Part shown: positions 1 to 12,177 of the stretch, piece by piece | Position numbering within the stretch: position 1 is the first letter of the stretch | Layout: every line of letters starts with the position of its first letter | Source: Chrysomallon squamiferum | Lineage: Eukaryota; Mollusca; Gastropoda; Neomphalida; Peltospiridae | Assembly (NCBI GenBank): GCA_012295275.1 | Contig: CM022668.1 | Coordinates: forward strand, 8,203,818 to 8,267,817 | Direction of reading: 5' to 3' | DNA: 64,000 nt | Notes under the pieces: generated by a model | What the model saw: the letters and a program-made list of their open reading frames with translations, nothing else | Told to the model about the DNA's origin: nothing | Databases searched by the model: none | Program-made: the position numbers and the translations under genes

Positions 1-467
1 ATCTGATTATATGATGGTAACATAAACAGTGTATGTTCTATTTAAGCTGAAGAAGCATAATTTAATATTTATATTCATTTAAATATATATATTTTGCTAA
101 CTGTATACTGACATACATACACATCTACATATCTGTAAAGAAACACACACACACACACACTATTTGAAGTAATACAGCAATTTCTGACAATCTGTGTTTC
201 TTAAAAAATGTTGGCCTTTCTTCTCTTAACTTACATATTAAAATCACATATTAATTTTTGTCTGATACTAATAATATTTATATATATATATATATATGTT
301 TGTGTATCTATATGTAATATCCAAATAATGATGTGATCTAGTTAAAATAGTAGTAACCTAATTTCTCATTACTCTATGCAACGTAACAGCTGGTGACCAT
401 ATATCTCTAAACTTATAATAAACAATGTCAGGTGACTGTCACAAGCAGGTGATATCAGGTGAATAGA

Positions 468-605
<138 letters not shown>

Positions 606-1499
606 TGTGAGAGTATTTTTTACCATTTTTTTTTAAATGTCAAACACACAGACCATAACAAAATATTTACAATAGAAGGGCCTCAGGTTTGTAAATTGTT
701 TTTAAATAGATCATTTACTAACTTGGGCACTTTTCTGTACATCTAAAATATACCCTATAATTCACTGAAGTTATTTCAGATAAAAGTATAATTAACAAAT
801 TATGTTATCTAATACAAAATGAAAAAAAAAACTAGGCTTGATCTAGCAAGAAGCCTTGATACTGTCTCTTTTTAATATATTTTAAATTTTTTCTCATAGC
901 AGTATTGATCATTTAAAATAAACAAATCAAACACAACTTTTTCAATTGTAACATATAACTGCTGACTGGATTTCGAACAATTTTTTTTATAAATCAGATA
1001 TCAAGTAGCTTTTTTGAATAAAAATTATGGGAGTTATCTTTCCAAAAAACAGTGTAATTACAAAAAGTGGAATCCTGTGAAAAAAGTGTTCACAGATGCA
1101 GCAAGTAAAGAAGTTAAAAACACAGAAGTAAGTGATTAAGTTACCTGTCCTGAACTGTAACTACGTATGATCAAAGTTAAAACCTCAGTGATTTACACAG
1201 AATGTTTTCAAAGTTAACTTTACTGCTTCTGTGAGAACCTTTAAAACATTGATTTCCTGCAAATATGCTTGAAAACTAGCCATGTGAATAGAACTTTTAT
1301 AATTACATGTATAAATGAAGCTTCTACAACTACTACCCATCTAAACAAATTGTTAAAAAGTATCCCTATAAATAAATACTTTTAAAACTTTTAAAACTAC
1401 CCATACAAGTGAAACATTAAGAAACATGATCTCAAAATAAATGCAATAAATAAAATATCAAATTACTCAGTATGTAGTAATGAGACTAATAAAACAGCA

Positions 1500-2120
1500 T
1501 AAGTTCCAGAAGTAGTTAATTTATGAACTTTACCAAACAAGTAATTAGTTTTAAAATTTACAACAAAAATAATAAGATTACTCACATAGTTAGTTATGAA
1601 GTTTAACTGATACAAGTTATTCAAATGGTTAGTTATGAAGTTTAACAAATACTAATTACTCAAGTAGTTATGAAGGTTAACAAATACAAGTTACTCAAGT
1701 GGTTAGTTATGAAGTTTAACAAGCATAAGTTTCTCTAGTAGTTACTTATGAAGTTTAACAAACACAAGTTACTCAAGTGGTTAGTTATGAAGTTTAATAA
1801 ATGCAAGTTACTCAAGTGGTTAGTTATGAAGTTTAACAAATGCAAGTTACTCAAGTGGTTAGTTATGAAGTTTAATAAATGCAAGGTACTCAAGTGGTTA
1901 GTTATGAAGTTTGCTAAACACAACTTACTCAAAAAGTTAACTATGAAATGTAGCAAACAAATTTATTCAAGTGAAATTTACAAATCCATCCATATCAATT
2001 ATGACATTTATAAGCAACCACAAATTACATAATAGCTAATTATGACTTTTACAAAACAAACCAAATTACTCAAGTTATGTTTACAAAAGTAATTAGTTGT
2101 GAAGTTTACAAAACTACTCA
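1500..2120. repeat. 39-bp minisatellite
   Basis: Unit AGTTATGAAGTTTAACAAAT then GCAAGTTACTCAAGTGGTT, 39 bp; starts at 1783, 1822 and 1861 show the exact period. Roughly a dozen copies, degenerate at both edges. Because the period is a multiple of three, both strands stay open, which explains the repetitive predicted peptides here. Confidence 0.92.
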
Positions 2121-3222
2121 AGTTACCCAATTACTTTCAAGTTTTTGTAAAACAAAACAAAACAAATTAAACAGAAAATATGAGTAGGACACAGCGATAG
2201 AAAGACAGAGAAACAGAGGAAGAGACAAAATAAAATAGAACCCATACTGGAAGGGATTTTTTTTAAAGAGAGAGAAAGATAAAGAAAAAGAGAAAGATAC
2301 AGACAGCCAGCCTTTGTGTACCTACACTTACATATGAGGTTGACAAACGCAAAGCAACAAGTACAAGGTAATGATATTTTACTAATGAATGTAAATCTGT
2401 CAGCACACACATTTTTTACAGTTTAGCAAAGTCAATATTTGAAACACTGACCACTGAGTAACAGCTACCAGCTATCAACCCAGTAACAATGACCTTAGCA
2501 AACTACTGTTTAAATTAGACAAGAGCATTTAACAACATCTTGCAACAGTTTTAATGGTTAATTTACTTTGTCTTTGAAATGGAACCAAAATAGTTTGCAT
2601 TTAAATTAAACTGACCTTAGCATTTCTGCACCCAATATATTCAGTTTTCTGAAACCAGATATAAATTATTAAAAACATATGAAGTAAAATATCTAACTAT
2701 CAAAGGAACAAAAGTCTTTGAACTGTCCCAATTTTCTTTTTTTTTTTCTTTAAAAAAGTAAAACAATCTGAAAAAATAAATTAAAATAATCTGAAAAAAG
2801 AAGAAGAGAAGAAAATTGAAAAGAAAAAGTGGAAATGGAAAAAAAAAAATCTGCATTAATTTCTTTCATAATTTCTTCTTTTTTTCTTTCTTTTTTTTAA
2901 TTTCGGAAAAAAAAGAAGGAAAATATAATACCAATAAAACAAAATATCCAAAATATGGTGTCAGTTTTAGCAAAATAATGGAGAGGGGGATTTTGTTTTT
3001 TCATTTCTATCTCTTTAGTGTAACTAGTTACATGCCAGACATCTGCTGAAAAGCAGTTTATAACTATTTACAACAGGAAACTTTCTTCCAGCAAATCAAA
3101 GCTGTCAGTATAAATGAGAAGCAGCAGCAGCAACAGTGGCCACGTTGCAATTCTGTGCACTCTTTGGCTGCAAAGATCCTAAACCTAATATTGATATTTA
3201 ACCTCCGTATCAAATAAAATAA

Positions 3223-3475
3223 TTACAAATAAAAAAAATAAAAAAAAATAAAAAATAAAAATAATAATAATAAAATATTAAAAAAAATAATAATAAATAT
3301 TAAAAAAAAAAAAAAATAATAATAATAATAATAGTAACAGTAGTAGTAGTAGTAGTAGTAATAATAATAATAAAAATAATAATAATAATAATAACAGTAG
3401 TAGTAGTAGAAGTAGTAATAATAATATTAAAAATAATAACAACAATAATAAAACAATTAATAAAAACAAAAAATA
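3223..3475. repeat. A-rich and AAT/TAG triplet repeats
   Basis: A block of AAAAT-type repeats followed by (AAT)n and (TAG)n stretches with interruptions. No gene signal. Confidence 0.95.
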
Positions 3476-5039
3476 ATACCCACCCCTAAAAACCCCAAAA
3501 CATAAGGAAAAATTAAAATTAAAAAATTATAAAAATCAAAAGAAATTCCGGAAAAATGAAAGCATTATGGGTAAATGGTAAAACTTATTTGGAAATATAA
3601 TCATGAAATAAATTTGAAATTAACTTTCTACCAGTGTCAGAAGAAATTTCTTTGCCAAGATCACACTAACCTATGGGTTGTGTACTGTACATAATATATT
3701 TATTTATTCACATTTCACATCAGATTGTATATCACTGACTGGAAGTTATTTCAGTGATCATGGGCCTACTTAACATTCTACTTTAATAAATTATGTGTAT
3801 ATATTGTTCAAAATTACTTCTTTATTGTTTAATTGCTGATTCAGATCTTAAAAGACAGTACTGAAAAGAGTTTTCATTAAGCAAACAAACAAATAAATAG
3901 TTATTATTTAATAATTTTGCTTTGATGTGTAGTTTTTGTAGGTGCTAACAAAATCAATATACATAAATATGTTACTCTTAAGAATGGACAACCAACAGCC
4001 AATCTGTTTTTCATGCTGGAATGTCATTAAACATTCACTCATTCATTCTCAAGTTTGGTGAGTTAAGAAATAAAATAGTTAATTTCATTTAGTTTTTGTA
4101 TTATGTAGGACTGCAGGACAAAAGTAATAACTGGCTATTTCTTGAGATATCAGCTTCATTTTATTCAGGTTGAATGGCTTGATACAACTCAGCTGAATTA
4201 GGTATTCTAACACTGATATCTTAAGACAGTACACACACAACAAAAACAAATAAATAAATTAATAGTAAGTTGGAAGTATGAATAAAATATTTACACTATT
4301 TTTTTTATTATTATTATTACTTTTTTTATCATCTAAATCTTTAACCTTTCAACCACAGTGCTCAAAGAAGCAACTAATGTGGTCATACAAATAAAAATAA
4401 ATTTGTTTCAAATGTTATGCATGAATGTATATTTATATAAATGTATATGAGGAAATGTCTTAATTATAACTTCAGTTTCAAATGATAACTGTTAAAAATG
4501 TTCATATTCTAATCAGTATGAGAATCTTTCCTATTACAATTTGCACTAAGTGCAATACTGGAATTGGAAAAAACACCTCAATTCTTTAACACCAGTTAAA
4601 TTATGGTAAGACTCAAAAATAAATAAAACATTTACAGCCCGGAAAACATTATCAGTTTCTTGTTTACTCATAGCCATCCCATTTTACTGATACATTTTCA
4701 TTCACAAACATGACCAGTCTACTGGGGAATACAATTATTTCTTCTTCTTCTTCTCAAACTTTTATTTCTCTGTGAACTGTTCTTGTCTTCAATTATACCA
4801 ATTATGAACTGAGACTCTGGACTCTTTTTCATTGAGCTGGAACTGAGAAAAACAAAGCAATAACCTTGAGAAGATCATCTTAATAGGAAGTGTGATAGTC
4901 AGGCAGATGTTGGCCAAGATGTTCTGTCAAGTAATTGTTGTTATCGGCTAGTTATCAAATCAATGGTTACAATTAACTGGCTATGCTACTTCATGTAAAC
5001 AGAAGATCCCCTCTCGGCTTGCACTTAACCTCTGACCCT

Positions 5040-5545
5040 GACTTAATTAACTTGAGGAATGTTTAATCAGTAATTTGGTGAAAGCAAAATTGTCTGTTTC
5101 TTAACTTCTGACATATACTTAATTAATTCAAGAAATATTTAATGAGCGATTCTTTGAATGCAAAATTGTCTGTTTCTTCACCTTTGATCTACACTTAATA
5201 ATCTTAAATAATTAACTGGTGATTCTGTAAATGTGGAATGTTCTATTTCTTAACATTTGATCAACAATTAATACAGTTAAATGTTTAATTAGTGATTCTG
5301 TGAATGCAAAATTGTCTATTTCTTAAATGTTGATCTACACTTACTAAATCTGAGAAATGTGAAATTATTGATCCTGTAAAAAGGAAACATATTATTTCAT
5401 AAACTTTGATCTAGATTTAATGTCATGAAATGTTCCATGAGTAATTCTATTTCTTTAAATTTGATCTGTACTTAATGAATTTAAATGTTTAATTAGTGAT
5501 TCTGTGAATGCAAAACTGGTTCGTTACCTTTGACCTAAGCTAAAT
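5040..5545. repeat. Degenerate ~75-bp tandem repeat
   Basis: Blocks of GTGAATGCAAAATTGTCTG, TTTCTTAA, TTTGATCTACACTTAAT and AAATGTTTAATTAGTGATTC recur at roughly 75-bp intervals, about six copies, all diverged. No coding signal seen. Confidence 0.8.
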
Positions 5546-6129
5546 AATTCAGGAAATGTTTCTGTAAATGTAAAAATGTGTATTCTTGTGTAGATGGGTG
5601 AAAATAATTTTTTCCATAACAGTATAATGGTTGGATTAATTTTAAATTAGTGACTTCTATACATGTTAAAGTGTATTTATCTCATACAATCTGGTCAAAA
5701 AGTGTATAAATATCAGTGTTTTTTGTTTTTTTTATTGCTAATTAATCTGATTTAATTTAGACAGGGCTGTTTTAAAATGTTGTTATATAATAACATCTGA
5801 AAGTCATTAGATAAATATAAATTAAATGTTGAAAAACTCAACCTAACTGGAATAATATTTAACTTGATTTTTAATGTTTAGTATTAAATATTTATTTATT
5901 TATTTGGTTGGTTAGTTAGTAATTTTTTTGGTTTATTTCTTATAATGTAATAAATATTACAAGAAATATGCAACCACTTAATTAAAATAAAGATATTTTT
6001 TGTTAACATTTAGACTTGTTGATGTGTGATTTTATATGTCTTGAAAACATAAGGAATATGATATCTTTACAGAAATGTGGGTAATAAATTGTTTTATATT
6101 CTAGATGGAGTTCTATATGTTTTATATTC

Positions 6130-6131
<2 letters not shown>

Positions 6132-6161
<30 letters not shown>

Positions 6162-6186
6162 TGTATGTATGTATGTATGTATGTAT
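6132..6186. repeat. (ATGT)n microsatellite
   Basis: About thirteen uninterrupted ATGT tetranucleotides. Confidence 0.97.
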
Positions 6187-6654
6187 CTGTTCTGCATTAT
6201 ATTGAGCATGTTTTTGCACCTGTAAAACTGTACAGAAAAATTAACAAAGCTACAAGTGGGATTCTCCTTCAGCATCTTTTGTCTCGAATCATCAAAAATA
6301 ACAAATACCAACATAATCTTTGTTTTAACTTAACAGTTACTAAACAGTAAACTGCTGAGACAGTAAATATTCATTGTTTTTAATCAGTCATTTCAATGCA
6401 ATTATCATATATACACACTGTGTTCCTTTTATAATTCCATCTTCCATAGGCTGGTTGCTAGGCTCATGTCATTCCCTTGACCTAAGCATCGAAACCATGG
6501 CAACTAGCAATGAATGTATTGATTTTTTACCAATGCTGGCTGCATACATATTGTGTTGTAGAACCGAAGCAGACTTGTCTGAGTGTGATGTTGATCACAA
6601 ATAAATGTCGGAGATGTGCAATACTTGCAACAACAGCAACAGCAGCAGCAGCAT

Positions 6655-6775
6655 AATCACTCAAACATAAACATAAATGTTAGCAAAACAAAATTCTAAC
6701 AAAGATAAAGAATTATCACCTAAAAAACAAACATAAATATTAGCAAAACTAAATTTCAACAAAGATAAAGAATCA
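6655..6775. repeat. Two-copy ~60-bp tandem duplication
   Basis: AACATAAATGTTAGCAAAAC followed by AAAGATAAAGAATTATCA is repeated as AACATAAATATTAGCAAAAC with AAAGATAAAGAATCATATCA. Confidence 0.8.
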
Positions 6776-8136
6776 TATCAAATATTTATCAGCAGCATCA
6801 GACATTACTGTCATTCTATTTTGATAAATGTATACATTGCAGTGTCTGTTGCATATTTATTAATAAAACCAATACATTATCTATTACATTATCAACAAAG
6901 TCATGTCAGAACTATTCCAGGATTTATGGATTTATGTAAGACATGGTATTAGTGTTTTTATAAATAATAATAGATTTTATTATCAAGTATAAATAAAATA
7001 GAATTTTCTAAGCATTATCAGATACTACACTCCAGTTATAAACAAACACTCACATGCACATGCATGCACACACACATACACGCACACTTTCTATCCTATA
7101 TCATCCATTTTATTAATCTTTCATATTCAAAATATTCATTCCCTGGTGTTTCTGGCAGTATGCATATGTAACTGAAAACATTTGTTATTCTTCTTTTCTT
7201 AAGTACTTGTTAAAAAGAAAAGCACATCTTTAGCAAGTGTATTAGAAAAACTAAAAACTGCAGAAAAACATACAAACCAACAAATCATTACATCATGTTA
7301 CTTTGTAAAACACTGCATAAGCAGTTTTTGATACAGACACTGTATGCATAATTATCCTTTTATTATTTATTTATTTTTAAAATAAACTTGAAAAGACAGC
7401 TGAGCAAAAACAATTTTTTTTTGACATATTTATTAATACATTTTAACATTATTTGTCTTTTAAAGTAATTTTGAAAATAATATCACCCTTTAAAAAATTC
7501 AAAGAAAACAATATGTAAAGGAAAGCAATAAATTAGGAGACTGAAACACAAAACAAACCAAAAAATAAATTAAAAATGTATATATTATATATGCACATAC
7601 CCCTTTATATGACAAATATATGCATACACACACACACACACATGAGATTAGCAGAAGAAAATGCAAGTTGCATGTGTAAACAGTTTCTTTACTAACATTT
7701 TTAAATAAAAGCAACAAAAAATAAAATAATAATAATAAGAATAAGAATAAGAATAAGAATAATAAACAAATAAAAATAAAATTAAATAAGTAAGAAAAAA
7801 AAAAAAAAAAGGAAAAACTGTTTACACACACAAGCTGCATTCTCTGCTGTTAATCTGATACTCTATTACTAAACTTTAATACGAGTTAAAATCTTTTTTT
7901 CCCCTCTCTCCTTCAAGAACAGCATCTTATATTTTAAGAACTTCTGCTACACACCCACATTAAAGCAAGGAATTTGTATTGTGTGGTATTAACTTGGCAC
8001 TGTCTGAGTGCAGATGTAAGCACTGATTCAAGTGCATGTGATATGAAATCAGATTATAAAATATTTTTGAGACATGATTACAATAGATGGTAGAGTTTAT
8101 TTTGTTTGGTACGATGCCCATCTAAGTTGTTTAAAA

Positions 8137-8450
8137 CTTAGAATCTAATTTTCTTGGCAAAACAGTAATTTTTCTTATTCCTTTTTTTTTTTTTTCTTCT
8201 ATAAATTCTGTATCAAAGACCTTGATATGTCTTGTTATGTGTGTGAAAATTAAAAAATACACACAAAAGATTCCTTTCTGCTAAAAGTAAAACAGCAAAT
8301 ACTTAGAATCTAATTTTCTTGACAAAACATAATTTTTTTTTCTTCTCCTTCTATAAATACTGAATCAAAGACTCTATCCTACATGTGTGAAACCAAAACA
8401 AAAATACACACAAAAATTTCCTTTCTGCTAAAAGTAAAACAGCAAATACT
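8137..8450. repeat. 165-bp tandem duplication
   Basis: CTTAGAATCTAATTTTCTTG starts at 8137 and again at 8302. Both copies continue with CTATAAAT, TATCAAAGAC or AATCAAAGAC, and end CTGCTAAAAGTAAAACAGCA. A recent two-copy duplication with small indels. Confidence 0.9.
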
Positions 8451-9244
8451 TTTTAAAATAATTACATGGAGGTATTACCAAACAGGTAAAGACAGAAAAT
8501 TATTAGTGAGTGTGGTTTGTTCAGCTCAGTCTCTCATTTCATCTTCCTCTCCATCCCTTTTTTCTTCCTTTTCCATCCCCACCAAAACCACCCTGCTCTT
8601 TGCCACCCCACCAACATCATCCTATTCCTTCCTATTTACCATTTCTCCATCTATCTACTAAACCATTTAGTAATATTATCAATTTGAATATACTAAACAA
8701 ATAAACAATATTCAGTATTTCATCTTTTTTATCTTATAATTTTGTAAGATTATAAACAGATAAATAGGAAGAACTGCCCTAAAAAGCAATAAAAAACAAC
8801 TTTTATACAACCACTATCCCAAAAAAAATAACATTCCAAATAATGTTAATAACTGCAAGAAAAACTACAAAACCAAAATTAACACATCTAAATACTGTAG
8901 GTAGAACCTCTGAATTTTGGCAACCAAGTTGAAACCAAGTAACTAACATTTTGAAAAACATCGAAAGACAGAAAGCATGTAATTTCTATATATTGTATCA
9001 GCTGAAGAAACATAACTCATTTGTTTTACTGATATTTCATCTGTCTTTCTGTGCACATTCATGTACACTTGTATACACCCACACACCTGCATTCACATGT
9101 ACATACTGAGATAAAATTTGTATCAATCTAGAGCTCAGCACATACAGCTTTGAAAATTAACCTTGAAAATGAAATATAAATTATAACATATATCCAGGGA
9201 ATTTTTCTTTCTTATCTGTTCTTAGTCAAATATATTTATGTATA

Positions 9245-9248
<4 letters not shown>

Positions 9249-9311
<63 letters not shown>
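9249..9311. repeat. (CA)n microsatellite
   Basis: About thirty uninterrupted CA dinucleotides. Confidence 0.97.
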
Positions 9312-9314
<3 letters not shown>

Positions 9315-9775
9315 ACCGTTATATAAATAGTTTTATATATTAATATAATCACCATACATATTTAACAAAACTTCAGCTTATTATTTATTTATTTATATAT
9401 TTGTTGTTGCTGTTATTGTTTTTGCTATTGTTGTTATTACCATTTTTGATTAGTGTGGTGAAATATCACTAAACTAGTATGGAGTACACTAAACAAGTGA
9501 AAACAAAATGTACACTGACAAAACCCGATACTTTTAACTTTGCCAAACTTTTCACATGTAATGCTAGCAAAACATGTTGGCCATTTAAACCTATTAGGAT
9601 TAATACACATGGGAAGCAGTAAGTTTTCTTTTTCTTTAGTTGTTTAGAGCTGAGGTTTTGCCAAAAATGTCACTATAAACTTGAGATGAGTAAGACAGAT
9701 CATGACTGCTCTTGAATAAATGAAAAATAAAATGCATATTGAGGCTGCTACATTAATAATAGCATATGTGCATGT

Positions 9776-9785
9776 GTGTGTCTGG

Positions 9786-9829
<44 letters not shown>
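9776..9829. repeat. (GT)n microsatellite
   Basis: About twenty GT dinucleotides with one interruption near the start. Confidence 0.96.
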
Positions 9830-10391
9830 TTCTTTACTTTATTTTTATTTGTGTTTGCATGTCCTTCTTTACTGAAAATGTTTTTTCTTTGGGTTTTTTT
9901 TGGTTTTGGTTTTTTTTGTTCAGGACTGCATACTTTCAATATCACCAACTATTTTACTGCCTTTTCAGGTTTATACAAAATCAAAACAAAAATAGATCAA
10001 AATTATAAATAAATGTAATTTGAAATGTATAATGATTTATTACTTCACCAATCATACTTGAATACTTACCTGACAAATGAAAGCAAGTATTACCAGTTGT
10101 TACCTGAGATTTCATAATAAAGATAACATATAACATATCTGTAATTTTAAGTTCTCAATAATAATAAGAAGAAAAGTTTACTTGTCCAAGAGATGACTAT
10201 CACTGTCTGTGGTTTCAACCTCAATTATTATACATTTACATACACAGACAATATTATTTACATAAAATCTGAAAGTGTATAAAATCTGCTGCTGCTATAC
10301 ATGTATTTATTTAATCAAGACAAAACTAAAATGTAAATTACAAATATAAACATTTGAAAACATTAAAAGGAAAACTCTGAAAAGAAAAATA

Positions 10392-10948
10392 CAGTGGACT
10401 CTGTTAAAACTGGCACTTCACTGTCTGGATTTCTATGTAAACCAATGCTATTTCAAAGTCCTATCCAGTTAATCTATCATGAACAAAACACTAATCCAGA
10501 TGAATCTACTTCAGATTCTGAATGCAAATTTCAGAACAAAAGAAAAACTTTCATTGTAAATTAAATCAAAATTAATTGACGAGTTTTTTACAAATCCACT
10601 GTGTAAACCAGAAAGATTTTAGCTGTAAATTTAAGACAGGAAGAAAAACAGTGTTTCTAAATGTTATGACCATTAGCATCAACTGAACTAAATCAAGACA
10701 GAAAACTGGAAACAACCAAATCTGAATGAACAGTTGCATCAATGGTTTCAGTAGGTAAGCTCAAAAATAATTCTCCTATGACAGAAGAGTCTGCTTTGAA
10801 GAGAAACATGAAAAAAATGCTATCTATTTCTCAGAAAATTGTGATATTCGTAATAAACTATTATCCAGTTTCATGTCATTTTAATCTTTCTGTACCAACA
10901 CTGTACATCACTGGGCCCAAGAAATTCCAGTTTTGACAGAGTCCACAG
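10392..10948. mobile_element. Tc1/mariner- or pogo-like MITE flanked by TA
   Basis: The left end TA|CAGTGGACTCTG and the right end, read on the other strand, TA|CTGTGGACTCTG form terminal inverted repeats with 20 of 22 positions alike (continuing TTAAAACTGG and TCAAAACTGG). TA on both sides fits a TA target duplication. The 557-bp interior has no convincing transposase; the 64-codon ORF inside is unremarkable. It lies in the presumed intron downstream of exon 40. Confidence 0.8.
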
Positions 10949-12047
10949 TATAAATTTATCATTGGGTAAAGGGGAATAATTCTGAAAAAAATATATATAT
11001 TAGAAAATCAAATATACACATACTGAAAATTGTTATTAGTCTAAGTTATTTCCCTTAGAACTTTTAAAATCTGAACCAAAAACAAAAACAAAAACAAAAA
11101 AATAAGAGAAAATAAATCTCCTAAGGCTAATGAAAATTTTTGAATGTAACACCTGAATTTTTTGGAGAGTATAAATTGTAAAGTTGTAATTAATTACCAT
11201 GATGATTATCATTAATTAGTTATTTACTGCAAATATGATGGGGTTTATTTTAAGGGGGAAGTTTTGAAACTGAGTTATTTCAAATAGTTTTATATTTTAT
11301 TTCAGAAGTGTGAAACTAGTTCTTAAAATGTATATATATTATTTATATTAGAAATCAAATCTCACTATTTTTATTTTAATTTATACACTTTGGTATTTGA
11401 GAAATACTATAAACATATTATTTTATTTATTTATTTGAAAATTTTGTATTTTATAATAATGATTTCAATATGACTATTTAAGAATATTTATTAATTAATT
11501 CATTAATGTTTTAGAATTATTTTAAGAAAAAAAAAAAAAAAAAAAAAAAAGAATTTATATGAATTGTGTATATCAGGTTTACCAAAATAATACTAAAACA
11601 TAATACTTAGTTAAAGATGTTGAACATTTCAGAATTGTATTAAAATAATTTTATATTTCAAAACTGTATTAAAATTTAATATTCAGTTATTATTTAAGAA
11701 TTATACCAAAAATAATAGTTTGAAAGTTATAATTATTTCAGGATTATATTAAATAAAAAATATTTCTTAAGTGTTTGCTTTTATTTAAATTGCTTCTTAT
11801 AATAATAATTTTCATATAGACAAGTCTTGAAATATTGAATTCTTACTTATTTATTTAAAATAGTTTTATATATTATGGTTGTTCTTTGTATTTATTTATT
11901 TGCTTATCTATCCCCTATAAGTAAACTGACATAAAACTTAATAACAACTAATGATGCCCTTAAATTATATATATATCTCATATGACTGTGACAACCTGAA
12001 AAACTTGAAATAAAATGTTCACCTGTCAGTAAACATGCATTACTTAC

Positions 12048-12177
12048 CTTAGCTGATACCAGTGCATTCACAACTGTCTTCTTGTCACCCTTTGCAGGCT
12101 GACCCTCAGGTGAGGACACACCCTGTTTGTCCAGTTTACCATGGCTCAGTTTACGCACCGGGTTTGTTAACCATTTT
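12048..12177 (-). CDS. Trio: Trio exon 40 (conserved [11 protein letters not shown] segment), last exon seen
   Basis: 130 nt, phase 2 in and 0 out. [20 protein letters not shown] to [26 protein letters not shown] matches KWLTSPVRRLSSGKADG of vertebrate Trio/Kalirin. Acceptor GTTGTAG, strong donor AAG|GTAAGT, so the transcript continues below 12048, but no further exon was recognised in the remaining 12 kb. Confidence 0.95.

Noticed and set aside
4710-4842. Candidate minus-strand exon after TTTTTCTCAG reading SSSMKKSPESQFIIG to a stop
   Set aside because: The phase does not match the phase-0 end of exon 40, the first frame stops after 17 codons, and the peptide has no recognisable Trio similarity. 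Could be an alternative last exon only with transcript evidence.
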